Shown piece by piece: positions 16,657-25,720 of a DNA stretch of 64,000 nucleotides. The notes under the pieces are model-generated. The model did not search any database, was not told where the DNA came from, and saw nothing but the letters and a program-made list of their open reading frames with translations. Origin of the DNA: Aeoliella mucimassa (lineage in GTDB: Bacteria > Planctomycetota > Planctomycetia > Pirellulales > Lacipirellulaceae). The translations under genes and the position numbers were made by a program. The stretch covers positions 868,001 through 932,000 of the forward strand of contig NZ_CP036278.1 in the NCBI RefSeq assembly GCF_007748035.1, written 5' to 3'. Within the stretch, counting starts at the first letter, position 1, and the number at the start of each line of letters is the position of its first letter.

Positions 16657-17504
16657 GGTCGTGTTGACATTCATGCCAAGCTGATCATGAGTGACGCCAG
16701 GCAGAGGAATCCATCGTAGTTTCGATCAGTTTTATCGTATCGTGTAGCGACCCTACGGTAGTGTTTTAACCGGTTGAAGAACCGCTCCACGACATTTCGG
16801 AGTTTATAGCGTGTGCGATCGTACCTTTTCTGTCGAAACCCACGGCGAGTCGGAATCACCGGCTTCGCGCCTTGGCGACGAATCTGATCGCGAAACCAAT
16901 GGCAATCATACCCTTTGTCGGCGACGACGTATTCGGGAGTTAGTCCTTCCAGCAGCGTTTCTGCTTGGTGCATGTCGTGTCGGTTGCCACCCGTCAAAGT
17001 CAGACGAACCGGGCGGCCATCGCCCGTTACCGCGGCGTGGACTTTCGTTCCCCAACCTCCGCGCGAGCGGCCCATGGCTTCGCCACCGAGCCCCCTTTTA
17101 CGCCCGCTGCGTGTTGATGGGCTCGGACCGTTGTCGAGTCGAGTAGCAAGTGCTCCAAGTCGGGCTCTTCGCCCAGAGTCTCCAAGACTTGCCGCCAGAC
17201 GCCACGCTTGCACCATCGATTGAAACGCTGAAATACCGAATTCCAAGGGCCAAAGCGAGTGGGAAGATCGCGCCACGGCGCGCCTGTGCGGGCGATCCAC
17301 AACACCGCGTTCACGAACCGACGATTGCTCGCCGCGGTTCGACCGGGATCGCCGGATTTGCCAGGCAAATGGCCTCGAATCTTCAACCATTGTTCGTCTG
17401 TCAGTTCGTGCCGTCGCATCTATTCGCTCCTCCATGAGCAGGTAGGGGACGACACCGTGATACCATTTCGACAAAATCTACGCTACATAAATGTCAACAC
17501 GACC
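16657..17504 (-). mobile_element. IS5-family insertion sequence, copy 2 (848 bp)
   Basis: Same length, ends and encoded peptides as copy 1 but reversed. TA flanks both ends (GATTA before, TAGTG after). The identity of the peptides in all frames implies recent transposition. Confidence 0.92.
16671..17419 (-). CDS. IS5-family DDE transposase, two frames joined by -1 frameshift (copy 2)
   Basis: Identical in both frames to the transposase of copy 1. The first frame is 17027-17419 and the second runs to 16671. The A4G5 run appears here as CCCCCTTTT at 17091-17099 on the plus strand. The DDE residues are in the same places. Since neither copy has an interrupted frame apart from the designed one, both may be active. 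Confidence 0.88.
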
Positions 17505-17593
17505 TAGTGTTCCAAAAAAATCAGGCCGAGAGGGACGTTGTCGTCGGGTGCCGTCGCCTGCGGCTCGGGGCTAAACGACCGGCAGCCAATCGC

Positions 17594-18040
17594 CTAAGCC
17601 ATCACTGGCAGCAGGTCGGGTTTCTTGCTGCGGATGTTTTTGCCTTTCGACTTGTAGCACGCTTCGCTGTATTCCCACACTTGGTCGTGGGTTTCCAGGT
17701 AGAAGTCGTAGGTCCAGTCCTCGTCGTATTCGCAATTCTCAAAGCTGTAGTCGCGGCAGATCTGGGGGCGGTTCTCGTAGATGCCGCAGCGGTAGTCGTC
17801 GGCCAGCTTTTCGCACACGGTATGCACCAGCAGGTACCAGTCTTCGTCGTCCTTGAAGAACGTCGCGTTGTGGTGCAGCACGATCCAGCGGATGTACTCC
17901 ATGTCCTCAAAACAGTCGGGCGTCTCGTACGGCACCGCGATGTAATGACAACACTTGGCCGTGCAATGTTCGCACAGGTTGCCTCCCTTAGGCAGATCTT
18001 CGCGGCGAATCTTCACGGTACCGAAGGCGGATTGCGACAT
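17594..18040 (-). CDS. YkgJ-type cysteine-cluster protein
   Basis: 148 residues from ATG 18040 (MSQSAFGTVKIRRED); an upstream ATG at 18103 gives an unlikely leader. Cysteine clusters CEHCTAKCCHYIAVP near the start and CGIYENRPQICRDYSFENC in the middle match the YkgJ/UPF0153 family, which is thought to bind zinc or an Fe-S cluster; its activity is not known. Many Glu/Asp/Tyr/Trp residues surround them. It lies 90 bp past IS copy 2. Confidence 0.8.
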   Translation of the reverse strand: MSQSAFGTVKIRREDLPKGGNLCEHCTAKCCHYIAVPYETPDCFEDMEYIRWIVLHHNATFFKDDEDWYLLVHTVCEKLADDYRCGIYENRPQICRDYSFENCEYDEDWTYDFYLETHDQVWEYSEACYKSKGKNIRSKKPDLLPVMA

Positions 18041-18151
18041 GAGTGGAAACTTAGGAGTTGAAAGTTCGATGGGCCAACGAGCTAGGTCTCGCCGGAAAAA
18101 CATGCACGGATTGTAACGGATCGCCCGCGATTGGGGGAGCCGTGCGGGGAC

Positions 18152-19336
18152 TCAGGTTTGTTGGTAGTTGGTTGCAGTCACTCGGCACTCAGGACAAAGG
18201 TACGCGTAATAGGTCCCTTCGGCGTATTCCTCGATTTCTGAGTGATCGATCTGGGCCAGACACATCATCGTCTGCTTGCATTCCGGGCACGTTGGATAGG
18301 CGGCGCACTGTATCCAAGTTGGGTGTCCACCAAGTTGTGAGAACGTGGTAGAAAGAAATTGGTTTGCCGCAAATAGTGGTGGACGCTCTGCGGCTAAGTG
18401 TAAGCAATCAGTCGGCAAGCCTTCCCATGAATCAGCATCGTCAGGTAAGTAATCTGGACGCACATTGTGCAGCGACCATTCGCTATAGCCTGATTGATTC
18501 AGCTCGCCAAACAGGCTAGATGCGAAGGCAGTGCATACGTCGCACGTCGCGATCTGGAGGCCCTGTTCAAAGCCTGTGATTCCTAGCTTCGCAAGAGTCG
18601 TGGCTCCCAGTTCCAATAAGTTGATCAGCGGCCGCGAGCACCAGGGGCAGTTGTCGGTGCGTGGGGTGATTGCGCGAAACTGCTGGGGATCGGGCGACTT
18701 GCCATAACGCAACGCGTAGCATTGAGTGTAATAGAGGTCACGCCGAGCACCTTTGCTGTCCAGTTCCCACCCCGCGACCTTTGTGCAAGCTGGGATAGTC
18801 CACTTAGCTGGTAGTTGCCAGCCTTGCCTTGTGCACCACTCGATTGCTTCTACATCCCCTGTCCAAGCAAGGGCAAAGAGAATCTCAAGGCGATTGTCTT
18901 CATCGGTTTTCAGCTGGTCAAGAAGACGACTTGCCAGATCCTTTGACGCCTTGTTAAAAGCAAAATCTGGTTCGTAGAGGTCTGCTTCAATCATACTTCT
19001 TAGAAGCGGCTCCAAGTCAGCTTCCGTAAATGCTGCCAGCGATGCGCATAGATTTCTAAAACGAAAACCATCTCCGTCGCAAATGAGTGTTTCACCATAT
19101 TGAATCAATCGTTCCAGGCCAGCCGTGCTGAGCTCCTGATATAACTCGTCGACAGGTGTTGTATTGCAACACGACCCTACGGCTAAGTCGTTTGGGTCAC
19201 CGCGATGATATTTCGCAATCAACTCAACCGGATGCGTAAAGCCTCTCAGCTGAGTATCACTAATCTCTGCATAACGATTCAAAGTAGTGTTGCTTTCTAA
19301 CTTGGGTGCGGTGCTTGGTGTGGTGCGACGCTCCAA
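18152..19336 (-). CDS. Uncharacterised protein with DUF1963-like C-terminus and zinc-binding CxxC pairs
   Basis: 394 residues. The C-terminal part (FSQLGGHPTWIQCAAYPTCP, then CPECKQTMMCLAQIDH, and YAYLCPECRVTA) resembles the DUF1963/YwqG family, which often has such a GGxPxWIQ motif. CxxC pairs at CPWC, CDVC, CPEC and CPEC suggest bound zinc. The N-terminal 150 residues are helical (RLIQYGETLICDGDGFRFRNL). The start lies 3 bp after the sulfatase stop, so they are likely one transcript. Codon usage is clearly more A+T-rich than that of the flanking genes, suggesting transfer. No function is established. Confidence 0.65.
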   Translation of the reverse strand: MERRTTPSTAPKLESNTTLNRYAEISDTQLRGFTHPVELIAKYHRGDPNDLAVGSCCNTTPVDELYQELSTAGLERLIQYGETLICDGDGFRFRNLCASLAAFTEADLEPLLRSMIEADLYEPDFAFNKASKDLASRLLDQLKTDEDNRLEILFALAWTGDVEAIEWCTRQGWQLPAKWTIPACTKVAGWELDSKGARRDLYYTQCYALRYGKSPDPQQFRAITPRTDNCPWCSRPLINLLELGATTLAKLGITGFEQGLQIATCDVCTAFASSLFGELNQSGYSEWSLHNVRPDYLPDDADSWEGLPTDCLHLAAERPPLFAANQFLSTTFSQLGGHPTWIQCAAYPTCPECKQTMMCLAQIDHSEIEEYAEGTYYAYLCPECRVTATNYQQT

Positions 19337-19339
19337 CCC

Positions 19340-20764
19340 TTATTCCCTCGGCGTCCAATTCTCAAGCGGCGGCAGTTCGTCGCGGCCTTCGTCGTAGCGG
19401 GGGACTTGCTGGGCGGCTTGCCAGCTAAAGAATCGCTCGAGGCTCTCTTTCAATTGCTCGACCACTTCCGGATGCTGCTCGGCGACGTCGGTCGTTTCGT
19501 TCGGATCGTCGGCCAGGCGGTAGAGTTCGTACACGGTCTTGCCTTGCGCGGCATCGGGCGCGGGGCGGTGGCCTACCAGTTTCCAGGGGCCATGGTGCAC
19601 GGCCACGTGTTGTCGGCGACCCCCGTTTTGATCCATGTACGTGTACCAGGGCCGCTCTACCGGAGTCGTATCGCCTTGCAGCGTGGGGAGCATGCCGACT
19701 CCGTCGAGCGGATGGCCAGGCGTCTCGCTGACTTCGGCGACTTGCATGAGCGTGGGAAACACGTCGAGGTAACCCATCGGCTGCTCGATGGTTCGTCCAC
19801 CGACTACCTGACCTTGCGGCCAGCGAGCCGCGGCGGCCACGCGAACGCCACCCTCGTAGGGAGTGAGCTTGTGTCCTTTGAGCGGGCCGTTGCTACCAAC
19901 GCTGGCGACTCCGCCGTTGTCGCTGGAGAACAGCACGAACGTGTTTTCGGCATCGCCCCGCTCGTCGATGGCGGTCAGGATACGACCGATCGCCTGATCG
20001 AGCGAGTCGACCATCGCCGCGTAGGTTTTCTGTTTGCCTTTGAGCTTAGGATACTTGGCCAGGTCCTCGTCTTTCGCCTGGAACGGAGAGTGCGGCGCGG
20101 TGAACGGAACGTATAGCAAGTACGGCTCGCTCAGGGGAACTCCTTCGATGAACTCCACGGCCGCGTCGCCTACCATGTCGGTCACGTAACCTTCGGTGAG
20201 GTCGGGCTGGCCGTTGCGATGCCAGTCGAGCTGCCCATCGCGCTGGTGGGTAAAGTAGTCGATCGCGCCGTTATAACAGCCGACCGCGTGGGTGAAGCCT
20301 TGCGAACCGGGCAGCCACTTCGTGCGGCGGTGACCCAGGTGCCATTTGCCGATCACTGCGCGATGTTCGTAGCCAGCGGTCGCCAGCATATCGGCGATCG
20401 TCACCTCCGCAGGATCGAGTCCAAAATCACGATATGGCGGCACCACCGAACGCATCATGCCGAACCGAATCGGGTACCGCCCGGTCATCAGCCCCGCCCG
20501 CGTCGGCGAACACATCGGCGCGACGTAGTACCGCTCAAGCGTCACCCCGGTGGCAGCGAGCTGGTCGAGGTTCGGCGTGCGAATCGAACTGCCGTGGAAG
20601 CCGACGTCGCCGTAGCCGAGGTCGTCGGCCAGGAGCACCACGATGTTCGGACGCGTGTCGGCCGCCAGCACTTGAGTGGATGCGAGTAACGCGAGGGCGA
20701 GCATCAGCAGCGTTGGCCGTAGTGATTCGAGAGGAGCGTATCGCATGGGTGGGTCTTTCTTCAT
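19340..20764 (-). CDS. Secreted arylsulfatase A-like enzyme
   Basis: 474 residues with a signal peptide (LLMLALALLASTQVLAADTRP). The formylglycine motif CSPTR has Cys at about residue 85, in MCSPTRAGLMTGRYP. Metal and phosphate-site residues are in NIVVLLADDLGYGDVGFHG, GKWHLGHR and LFSSDNGG. It is an arylsulfatase A-like S1 sulfatase; the substrate is not known. An alternative start at 20746 (MRYAPLE) would keep the signal peptide. Upstream, 20 bp away on the same strand, is the beta-lactamase-fold gene, so these genes may share a transcript with the DUF1963-like gene. Confidence 0.92.
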   Translation of the reverse strand: MKKDPPMRYAPLESLRPTLLMLALALLASTQVLAADTRPNIVVLLADDLGYGDVGFHGSSIRTPNLDQLAATGVTLERYYVAPMCSPTRAGLMTGRYPIRFGMMRSVVPPYRDFGLDPAEVTIADMLATAGYEHRAVIGKWHLGHRRTKWLPGSQGFTHAVGCYNGAIDYFTHQRDGQLDWHRNGQPDLTEGYVTDMVGDAAVEFIEGVPLSEPYLLYVPFTAPHSPFQAKDEDLAKYPKLKGKQKTYAAMVDSLDQAIGRILTAIDERGDAENTFVLFSSDNGGVASVGSNGPLKGHKLTPYEGGVRVAAAARWPQGQVVGGRTIEQPMGYLDVFPTLMQVAEVSETPGHPLDGVGMLPTLQGDTTPVERPWYTYMDQNGGRRQHVAVHHGPWKLVGHRPAPDAAQGKTVYELYRLADDPNETTDVAEQHPEVVEQLKESLERFFSWQAAQQVPRYDEGRDELPPLENWTPRE

Positions 20765-20784
20765 CGCTTACGTGGGTCGAGCAG

Positions 20785-22053
20785 CTACTCGACGCTTACC
20801 GGTTGTGCGGGCCACTGCTGCACCTTGTTCACCGCTTCGTGCATGAGCGGGTCGACCTTGCCCGAGGGAGCACCTCCCCCTTCGATGTCGCGGGTGTTGA
20901 ACAGCACCGCCCAGTTGAAGCCATCGTGCCGGCGGACCAGGATGGTCGACGTGCCAGGCAGCGAGCCATTGTGCCACATGTTGTAGTGCTGCTTGTCGCC
21001 GACATGCACTACGAGCCATCCGAGCCCGTAGTACGAGTTCTTGCCTTCGTCGGCCGGGCAGGGGCTGACGACTTCAGCGAGCAGGTCGTCGGTCAGGAAG
21101 TCGTACCGGCTGTTGTCGTTATAGCCATCGGCAAACGCAACCAGGTCGGCCGCGGTAGCGATCCACCCGCCGTGGGCGTCCATGTTCTCCAGGCACCACG
21201 CGCCGTACTGCACCGGTACCCGTTGGCCGACGACTCCCTCAACCACTCCAGGACCTTTGCGGCCATCGTTGGTGTGATAGCGGGTTTCGTGCTCACCGCG
21301 AGTGAGCGTGCTGCCGATGGCCATGGTCGAAATGCCTTGCTGAGCCAGCACTCGCTGCTTGACGTACTCGTCGTACGGCTGGCCGGTGGTTCGCTCGATG
21401 ATCCGCCCAAGCACGCAGTACCCAAAGTTCGAGTAAGAGTACTTGCTGCCGGGCTCGTCGCTCAGCGGTAAGGGGAGCATGCCGCGGATGATTTTGTCGG
21501 TGGTATCCAGCCCTTCGATGCCGAGAGCTTCGTCGCGCCTGCGCGACTTGAACATCGGATCGAACGTCTTGTCGCGATTCCAGCCGGCGCGGTGTTGCAA
21601 CAACTGGCGAAGCGTGACCGGTGCGAGCTCCTCATTCACCACCGCCCGCTCTTCGTCGGTCAGGTGGTCGACCAGCTTGTCGTCGAGCGAAAGCTTGCCG
21701 TCGTGCACCAGGGCCATGATGGCAGTCGCGGTAATCGGCTTCGAGATACTCGCAATGCGAAAGCGGGTGTTCGGCTCTACCGGCTCGGCCTGCTCTTCGT
21801 CCTGGTACCCGAACCCACGGGCGTACACCAGCACCCCATCGCGCGAGATGGCGACGCTGGCGCCAGGGGCGTCGATCTTCTTGATCAGCTCGACCATCAT
21901 CTCATCGACCGGCCGTAAGTCGGGATTCGCGGTGCCAGTGATCGGAATACCATCGATTACTTCTGGCTCAGTCGCAGCGGGTTCGCTTTGACCAAGAGCA
22001 ACCGCCGAAGTCAGGCAGGCAAACAGAAGTAGGCTGGTGCAGAAGTGTGGCAT
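20785..22053 (-). CDS. Secreted beta-lactamase-fold serine hydrolase
   Basis: 422 residues with a signal peptide (FCTSLLLFACLTSAVALGQ). Class C beta-lactamase/PBP-family motifs are present: S102-I-S-K105 with the catalytic Ser, Y-S-N in KYSYSNFGYCVLGRII, and HNGSLPGT near the end in the place of KTG. The family includes esterases, D-aminopeptidases and DD-peptidases; resistance to beta-lactams is not implied. It is the first gene of a probable three-gene minus-strand run with the sulfatase and the DUF1963-like gene. Confidence 0.88.
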   Translation of the reverse strand: MPHFCTSLLLFACLTSAVALGQSEPAATEPEVIDGIPITGTANPDLRPVDEMMVELIKKIDAPGASVAISRDGVLVYARGFGYQDEEQAEPVEPNTRFRIASISKPITATAIMALVHDGKLSLDDKLVDHLTDEERAVVNEELAPVTLRQLLQHRAGWNRDKTFDPMFKSRRRDEALGIEGLDTTDKIIRGMLPLPLSDEPGSKYSYSNFGYCVLGRIIERTTGQPYDEYVKQRVLAQQGISTMAIGSTLTRGEHETRYHTNDGRKGPGVVEGVVGQRVPVQYGAWCLENMDAHGGWIATAADLVAFADGYNDNSRYDFLTDDLLAEVVSPCPADEGKNSYYGLGWLVVHVGDKQHYNMWHNGSLPGTSTILVRRHDGFNWAVLFNTRDIEGGGAPSGKVDPLMHEAVNKVQQWPAQPVSVE

Positions 22054-22191
22054 GGAGGTTGAAGATCGGAGTTGGGAGTTTGGGGAATCGTCGACGAGCT
22101 ATGCTTCGTCGTGAGGGGCGTCGCTGTCTTCAATACTAATGACAAGTCGGGTCTCGTACCAAATTCTCTCCTTGTTGTTCGCTGCTTCCTG

Positions 22192-23352
22192 CTACTCCCC
22201 CAACCGCTCATGGGCTTCTTCGGCCCAGGGGCTTTCGGGTGCCAGTTCGAGGAACGCTTGCCAGTGCTCGCGGGCGGAGTCGTTGTCGCCTAGGCGGTCG
22301 AGCGTGCCGGCCAGGTGGTAGTGGGCGTCGGCCAGGTGGGGGTTGCCGGCCAGGGCGCCGCGGAACGCGTCGGCCGCCATCGCGATGTCGCCGAGTTCCA
22401 GCAGCACGCAGCCCAGGTTCACGCGGGCTTCGTCGTATTCTTCGTCTTGCTCAATGGCCATGTAGTATCGCTCGCGTGCGGCCGATAAGTCGCCCCGCTG
22501 GTAGAGCAGGTCGCCGAGCATAAAGTGGTCCTCGGCATCGGCTTCGCCGGCGAGCATCACGCCGCGGTACAGTTCGATGGCCGGAGCCACCTCGCCTTCG
22601 TCGGCTAGGTCGAGCGCTCGGGCGCGGAGTTCCTCGGCGCTCGGCGGTACTTCGCTTTGGCCCGGGTTGGCGATCTCCGGCACTGGTTCTTCTTCGGCTG
22701 CGTCAAAGTCGATCAGCAACTGCCCGCTCGGTTCGGCCAGGTCGCTGCCACGGCGTAAGTAAATCTTGCCTCCTTCGACGACGATCGACAGATTGGCGAG
22801 CGGCCGGTCGACGTCAGGCGCTAGGCGGGCGAGGTCGGCCATCTGGCGATCGATCGAAGCCAGCGACACCCCGGCGTGCACCAGTTCGGCGAGCCGGCGG
22901 GCGACACGGACCTCGGCAAAGTCGAAATACGGCAGCTTGCGAACCTCGCACGCTGGCTCCAGGTAGCCGCGGCGGTGCCAGCGATGGATCACGCGACCCT
23001 CGACCTCGACCATCTCGGCCAGCAGCGCGGGGGTATAAAGCCGGCTCACGCCGACCTCTTCGTCCACCAGGCCGAGCCGCCGCCACAGTTGGCTCTCGTC
23101 GACCAGCGTCACCCGACCCGCGGCGACGCGTTGCCGCACTTCCTCCGGCAGCTGCTCGGCGACCGCCGTGGTGGCCATGTCGTCTCCTTTGACGAGCAGT
23201 GTGGTCGATTCGTCGGGCTTGGCCTGCAGGTGTCCGCCATGCGCAGAAATGACCTTCGACGCTTCGTTTCGCGGCATGCTGACAAGTTTGCTGACCAGCG
23301 CAATGCGCTCGCCGGTGAGTTTCAATTCGGTGGTCGGTGCGTTGGATTCCAT
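22192..23352 (-). CDS. BRCT-like / MerR-type HTH / TPR fusion protein
   Basis: 386 residues in three parts. Residues about 10-80 (LTGERIALVSKLVSMPRNEASKVISAHGG and STTLLVKGDD) look like a BRCT domain. Residues about 105-170 (LYTPALLAEMVEVEGRVIHRWHRRGYLEP with YFDFAEVRVARRLAELVHAG) form a MerR-like HTH. Residues about 235-386 carry several TPR units (for example DHFMLGDLLYQRGDLSAARERYYMAI, DAHYHLAGTLDRLGDNDSAREHW). An acidic linker joins them. The role may be a regulator that binds DNA through MerR and a partner through BRCT/TPR; this is inference. It is alone on its strand. Confidence 0.7.
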   Translation of the reverse strand: MESNAPTTELKLTGERIALVSKLVSMPRNEASKVISAHGGHLQAKPDESTTLLVKGDDMATTAVAEQLPEEVRQRVAAGRVTLVDESQLWRRLGLVDEEVGVSRLYTPALLAEMVEVEGRVIHRWHRRGYLEPACEVRKLPYFDFAEVRVARRLAELVHAGVSLASIDRQMADLARLAPDVDRPLANLSIVVEGGKIYLRRGSDLAEPSGQLLIDFDAAEEEPVPEIANPGQSEVPPSAEELRARALDLADEGEVAPAIELYRGVMLAGEADAEDHFMLGDLLYQRGDLSAARERYYMAIEQDEEYDEARVNLGCVLLELGDIAMAADAFRGALAGNPHLADAHYHLAGTLDRLGDNDSAREHWQAFLELAPESPWAEEAHERLGE

Positions 23353-23825
23353 AAGGGATAAGTCTAACGGGCCTGGGGGAGAGGGGGAATTGGATGGCCC
23401 TCGGTCGGTGCTGGTCGAGCTGGCGAAATAGATTCCCGCCCGGCGAATAGATTCCCATTTCGGGGAAACACGATCGGATGGGAATCTATTTTTAACGCTA
23501 CTTGCGTCGTCGCCAATTGGCTTAAACCTTATGCTGATCGTTGGTTACGACATAGTCCCTCGACGTAAGTGGTTCGGAACTGGCGAGAATAGATTCCCAC
23601 CGCTGGGAATCTATTTTGGCTCGCAATGTTCGCAGGCGGTGGTAGTTCGGTACTCTGGGTAAGTTGTTCACGGCTTCGCGCCCTCGCACCCACTTGGGGG
23701 GATGGTGTCTGTACGGGCGCACACCTGTCCATGCTCGATTCTATGCCAAGAGGTGGCCAATTGCGACCACAAACTCCGCAAGTGGGGAAGAGTGCTGTCG
23801 GCCCACTGCCGAGCTTCGCCCAGGC
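23353..23825. repeat. Intergenic region with five copies of AATAGATTCCC
   Basis: Direct copies of AATAGATTCCC lie at 23427-23437, 23446-23456 and 23588-23598. Inverted copies GGGAATCTATT are at 23480-23490 and 23605-23615. Copies two and three form a 13-bp inverted repeat around 19 bases. Copies four and five form a 12-bp hairpin with a 4-base loop (CCGC). Each direct copy is preceded by GGCGA. Nothing else in this 470-bp gap is recognised; it is upstream of the BRCT-MerR-TPR gene. Confidence 0.75.
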
Positions 23826-24596
23826 CTATTGGTGGGGGGCGACCGAGAGCGAGTCGATGCTCTTGATCGTGCTAGCCTCTTCGGGTTTAAGGCCCACGGT
23901 CACAAAACCACTGGCCGGAGCCGTCGGCTTGCTCGACGGGCCCGAGACCTTCCAGCGAACATTCAGCACCTGAACATTCTCGAGCACCACTTTCGGCGGG
24001 TCGACCGTCTTGTCGACCAGATCGACCATCGCACCCGGCATCACCGGCTCGGAATTGTCGACAAACAGTTCGGTCGGTTGCCGAAAAGTGCTGGGATCGT
24101 CGAGCAACTGCGGGGCGTTGACCCTCAGACGGAGCAGTTGCCACTCGTCGCCCTGTTGTTCGAAGCTTACGAGCAGGCTGCCGGCTCCCTTTTCGAACGT
24201 TGCCTCGTAGTTGGCCGAAGCGACCAACGTGCCTTCGTACGGGTTGACCTCCGATGTCGAAATCGTCTTGCTCTGCAGCGCGCCCAGACGCGTTCGCAGG
24301 CGTTCGGTGATGGTCTCGAACTCTTCGAGCGTTGCGACCTCGCGGAATTTGGGCGACAGCGTCTGTTCGTAGATCTGCTTGATCTTCTCCGCTTGAATGT
24401 CGCGAAATAGCTGGTCGACTTCGTCCGAAACGGCCGCGTTGGCCTTCTCAATATTCGCGAGTTGCTGTGCAACGCCCGGAGGTAGATTGTTGGCTCCGGT
24501 CGATTGCTGCAGAGAGGAATTCGGATCGTTGCAGCCGGCGCTCACGATAGCGACGACCAGGCTGCTGAATAGGTAGATACGCGTTGGATGACTCAT
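23826..24596 (-). CDS. Lipoprotein of unknown function
   Basis: 256 residues, with lipobox VSAGC (Cys near residue 22) after a short hydrophobic leader. The region after the Cys is Asn/Ser/Gln-rich, then helical (LANIEKANAAVSDEVDQLFRDI), then about 140 residues of beta-rich sequence with YEATFEKGAGSLLVSFEQQGDEWQLLRLRVN, similar in style to NTF2-like or DUF4019-type secreted domains. I do not recognise a named family. Divergent from nnrD, with 141 bp between starts. Confidence 0.7.
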   Translation of the reverse strand: MSHPTRIYLFSSLVVAIVSAGCNDPNSSLQQSTGANNLPPGVAQQLANIEKANAAVSDEVDQLFRDIQAEKIKQIYEQTLSPKFREVATLEEFETITERLRTRLGALQSKTISTSEVNPYEGTLVASANYEATFEKGAGSLLVSFEQQGDEWQLLRLRVNAPQLLDDPSTFRQPTELFVDNSEPVMPGAMVDLVDKTVDPPKVVLENVQVLNVRWKVSGPSSKPTAPASGFVTVGLKPEEASTIKSIDSLSVAPHQ

Positions 24597-24737
24597 CTAA
24601 GGACCCCTGAAGTGTGTAGGCGCACGCCGCTCGGTCGCGGGGCGCTGTTCGCAGTATACCAAACGGTCCAGAGAGCGAGCATTCCGCAAAACAGGCGACT
24701 ATCGCGGGGTCGAATCCCGCTGTGTTACAATGCTGGA

Positions 24738-25619
24738 ATGCACGACCGAACCTCTCAAGCCTTGCCAACGTTGCCGAGCCGCGAGCACGACTCGCATAAG
24801 GGGAGCTTTGGTCGCGTGTTGCTGGTAGGTGGTTCGCGAGGCATGGCGGGCTCGATCTCGCTGTCTGGCATGGCCACTTTGCGGAGCGGAGCGGGGCTGG
24901 TGACCGTTGCTACTCCACGATGCGTGCAACCCACGGTCGCGAGCTTCTCGCCTAACTACATGACCGTTGCTCTGTGGGACGACGAGATCGACGGAACCCT
25001 GTCGGCCCGTGCCGATGAGGTAGTGGTCGAACTGGCCAGCAAGGTCGACGTCGTCGCTATCGGTCCGGGCATCGGGCGAGCGTCGCCGGCGATGTACCTG
25101 GTTGAGCGGTTGTACCAGCAGCTACCGTGCCCGATGGTGGTCGATGCCGACGGGCTCAACGCGTTGGCCGAGCTGCCCAAAGCTCTGAACCGGCCGGCCG
25201 GGCCTCGCATTCTTACTCCGCACCCAGGGGAATACGCCCGGCTGATGCAGACCACCGCCGGCACAAGCGACGCAAGCCGAGTGAAGGCGGCCGTTGCGAT
25301 GGCCGAACGCGATCCCGCTGGCCAGACCGTGGTAGTGCTCAAGGGGGCGGGAACCGTGGTGGCCGACAGCCAGCAATATGCGGTGAATGCAACCGGCAAC
25401 CCCGGCATGGCGACCGGCGGCTCGGGCGACGTGCTCACCGGCATCGTAGCAGCGATGCTCGCCCAGGGACTCGAAGCCTGGCCCGCCGCGCGACTGGCCG
25501 TGCACGTGCATGGACTAGCCGGCGACCTGGCCGCCGACAAGCTGGGGCAAGTGTCGCTCGTCGCGAGCGACCTGCTCGATTACTTGCCAGCGGCGTTTCA
25601 GAGCTTAGCGAGCGAATAG
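24738..25619 (+). CDS. nnrD: ADP/ATP-dependent NAD(P)H-hydrate dehydratase
   Basis: 293 residues from ATG 24738; the upstream in-frame start at 24588 would overlap the divergent lipoprotein gene. The enzyme repairs hydrated NAD(P)H using ADP or ATP. Ribokinase-like fold motifs are KGSFGRVLLVGGSRGMAGS, ILTPHPGEYARLM and the hallmark NATGNPGMATGGSGDVLTG with the catalytic Asp. The epimerase (NnrE) half found in many fused enzymes is absent, so that partner would have to be elsewhere. Confidence 0.93.
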   Translation: MHDRTSQALPTLPSREHDSHKGSFGRVLLVGGSRGMAGSISLSGMATLRSGAGLVTVATPRCVQPTVASFSPNYMTVALWDDEIDGTLSARADEVVVELASKVDVVAIGPGIGRASPAMYLVERLYQQLPCPMVVDADGLNALAELPKALNRPAGPRILTPHPGEYARLMQTTAGTSDASRVKAAVAMAERDPAGQTVVVLKGAGTVVADSQQYAVNATGNPGMATGGSGDVLTGIVAAMLAQGLEAWPAARLAVHVHGLAGDLAADKLGQVSLVASDLLDYLPAAFQSLASE

Positions 25620-25720
25620 CACCGACAGTCGGGATCACGCGATAGCGAATTCTTCGTTCTCACACCGGGGAGAAGGTGGGCCGGCTTCAGGATGTCGTCC
25701 AAATTGGTTGGCATGGAAGG

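Noticed and set aside
24706-24722. GCGGGGTCGAATCCCGC, resembling a tRNA T-arm
   Set aside because: The loop is one base short of the TTCGAAT-type loop and no acceptor, D or anticodon arm can be fitted around it.
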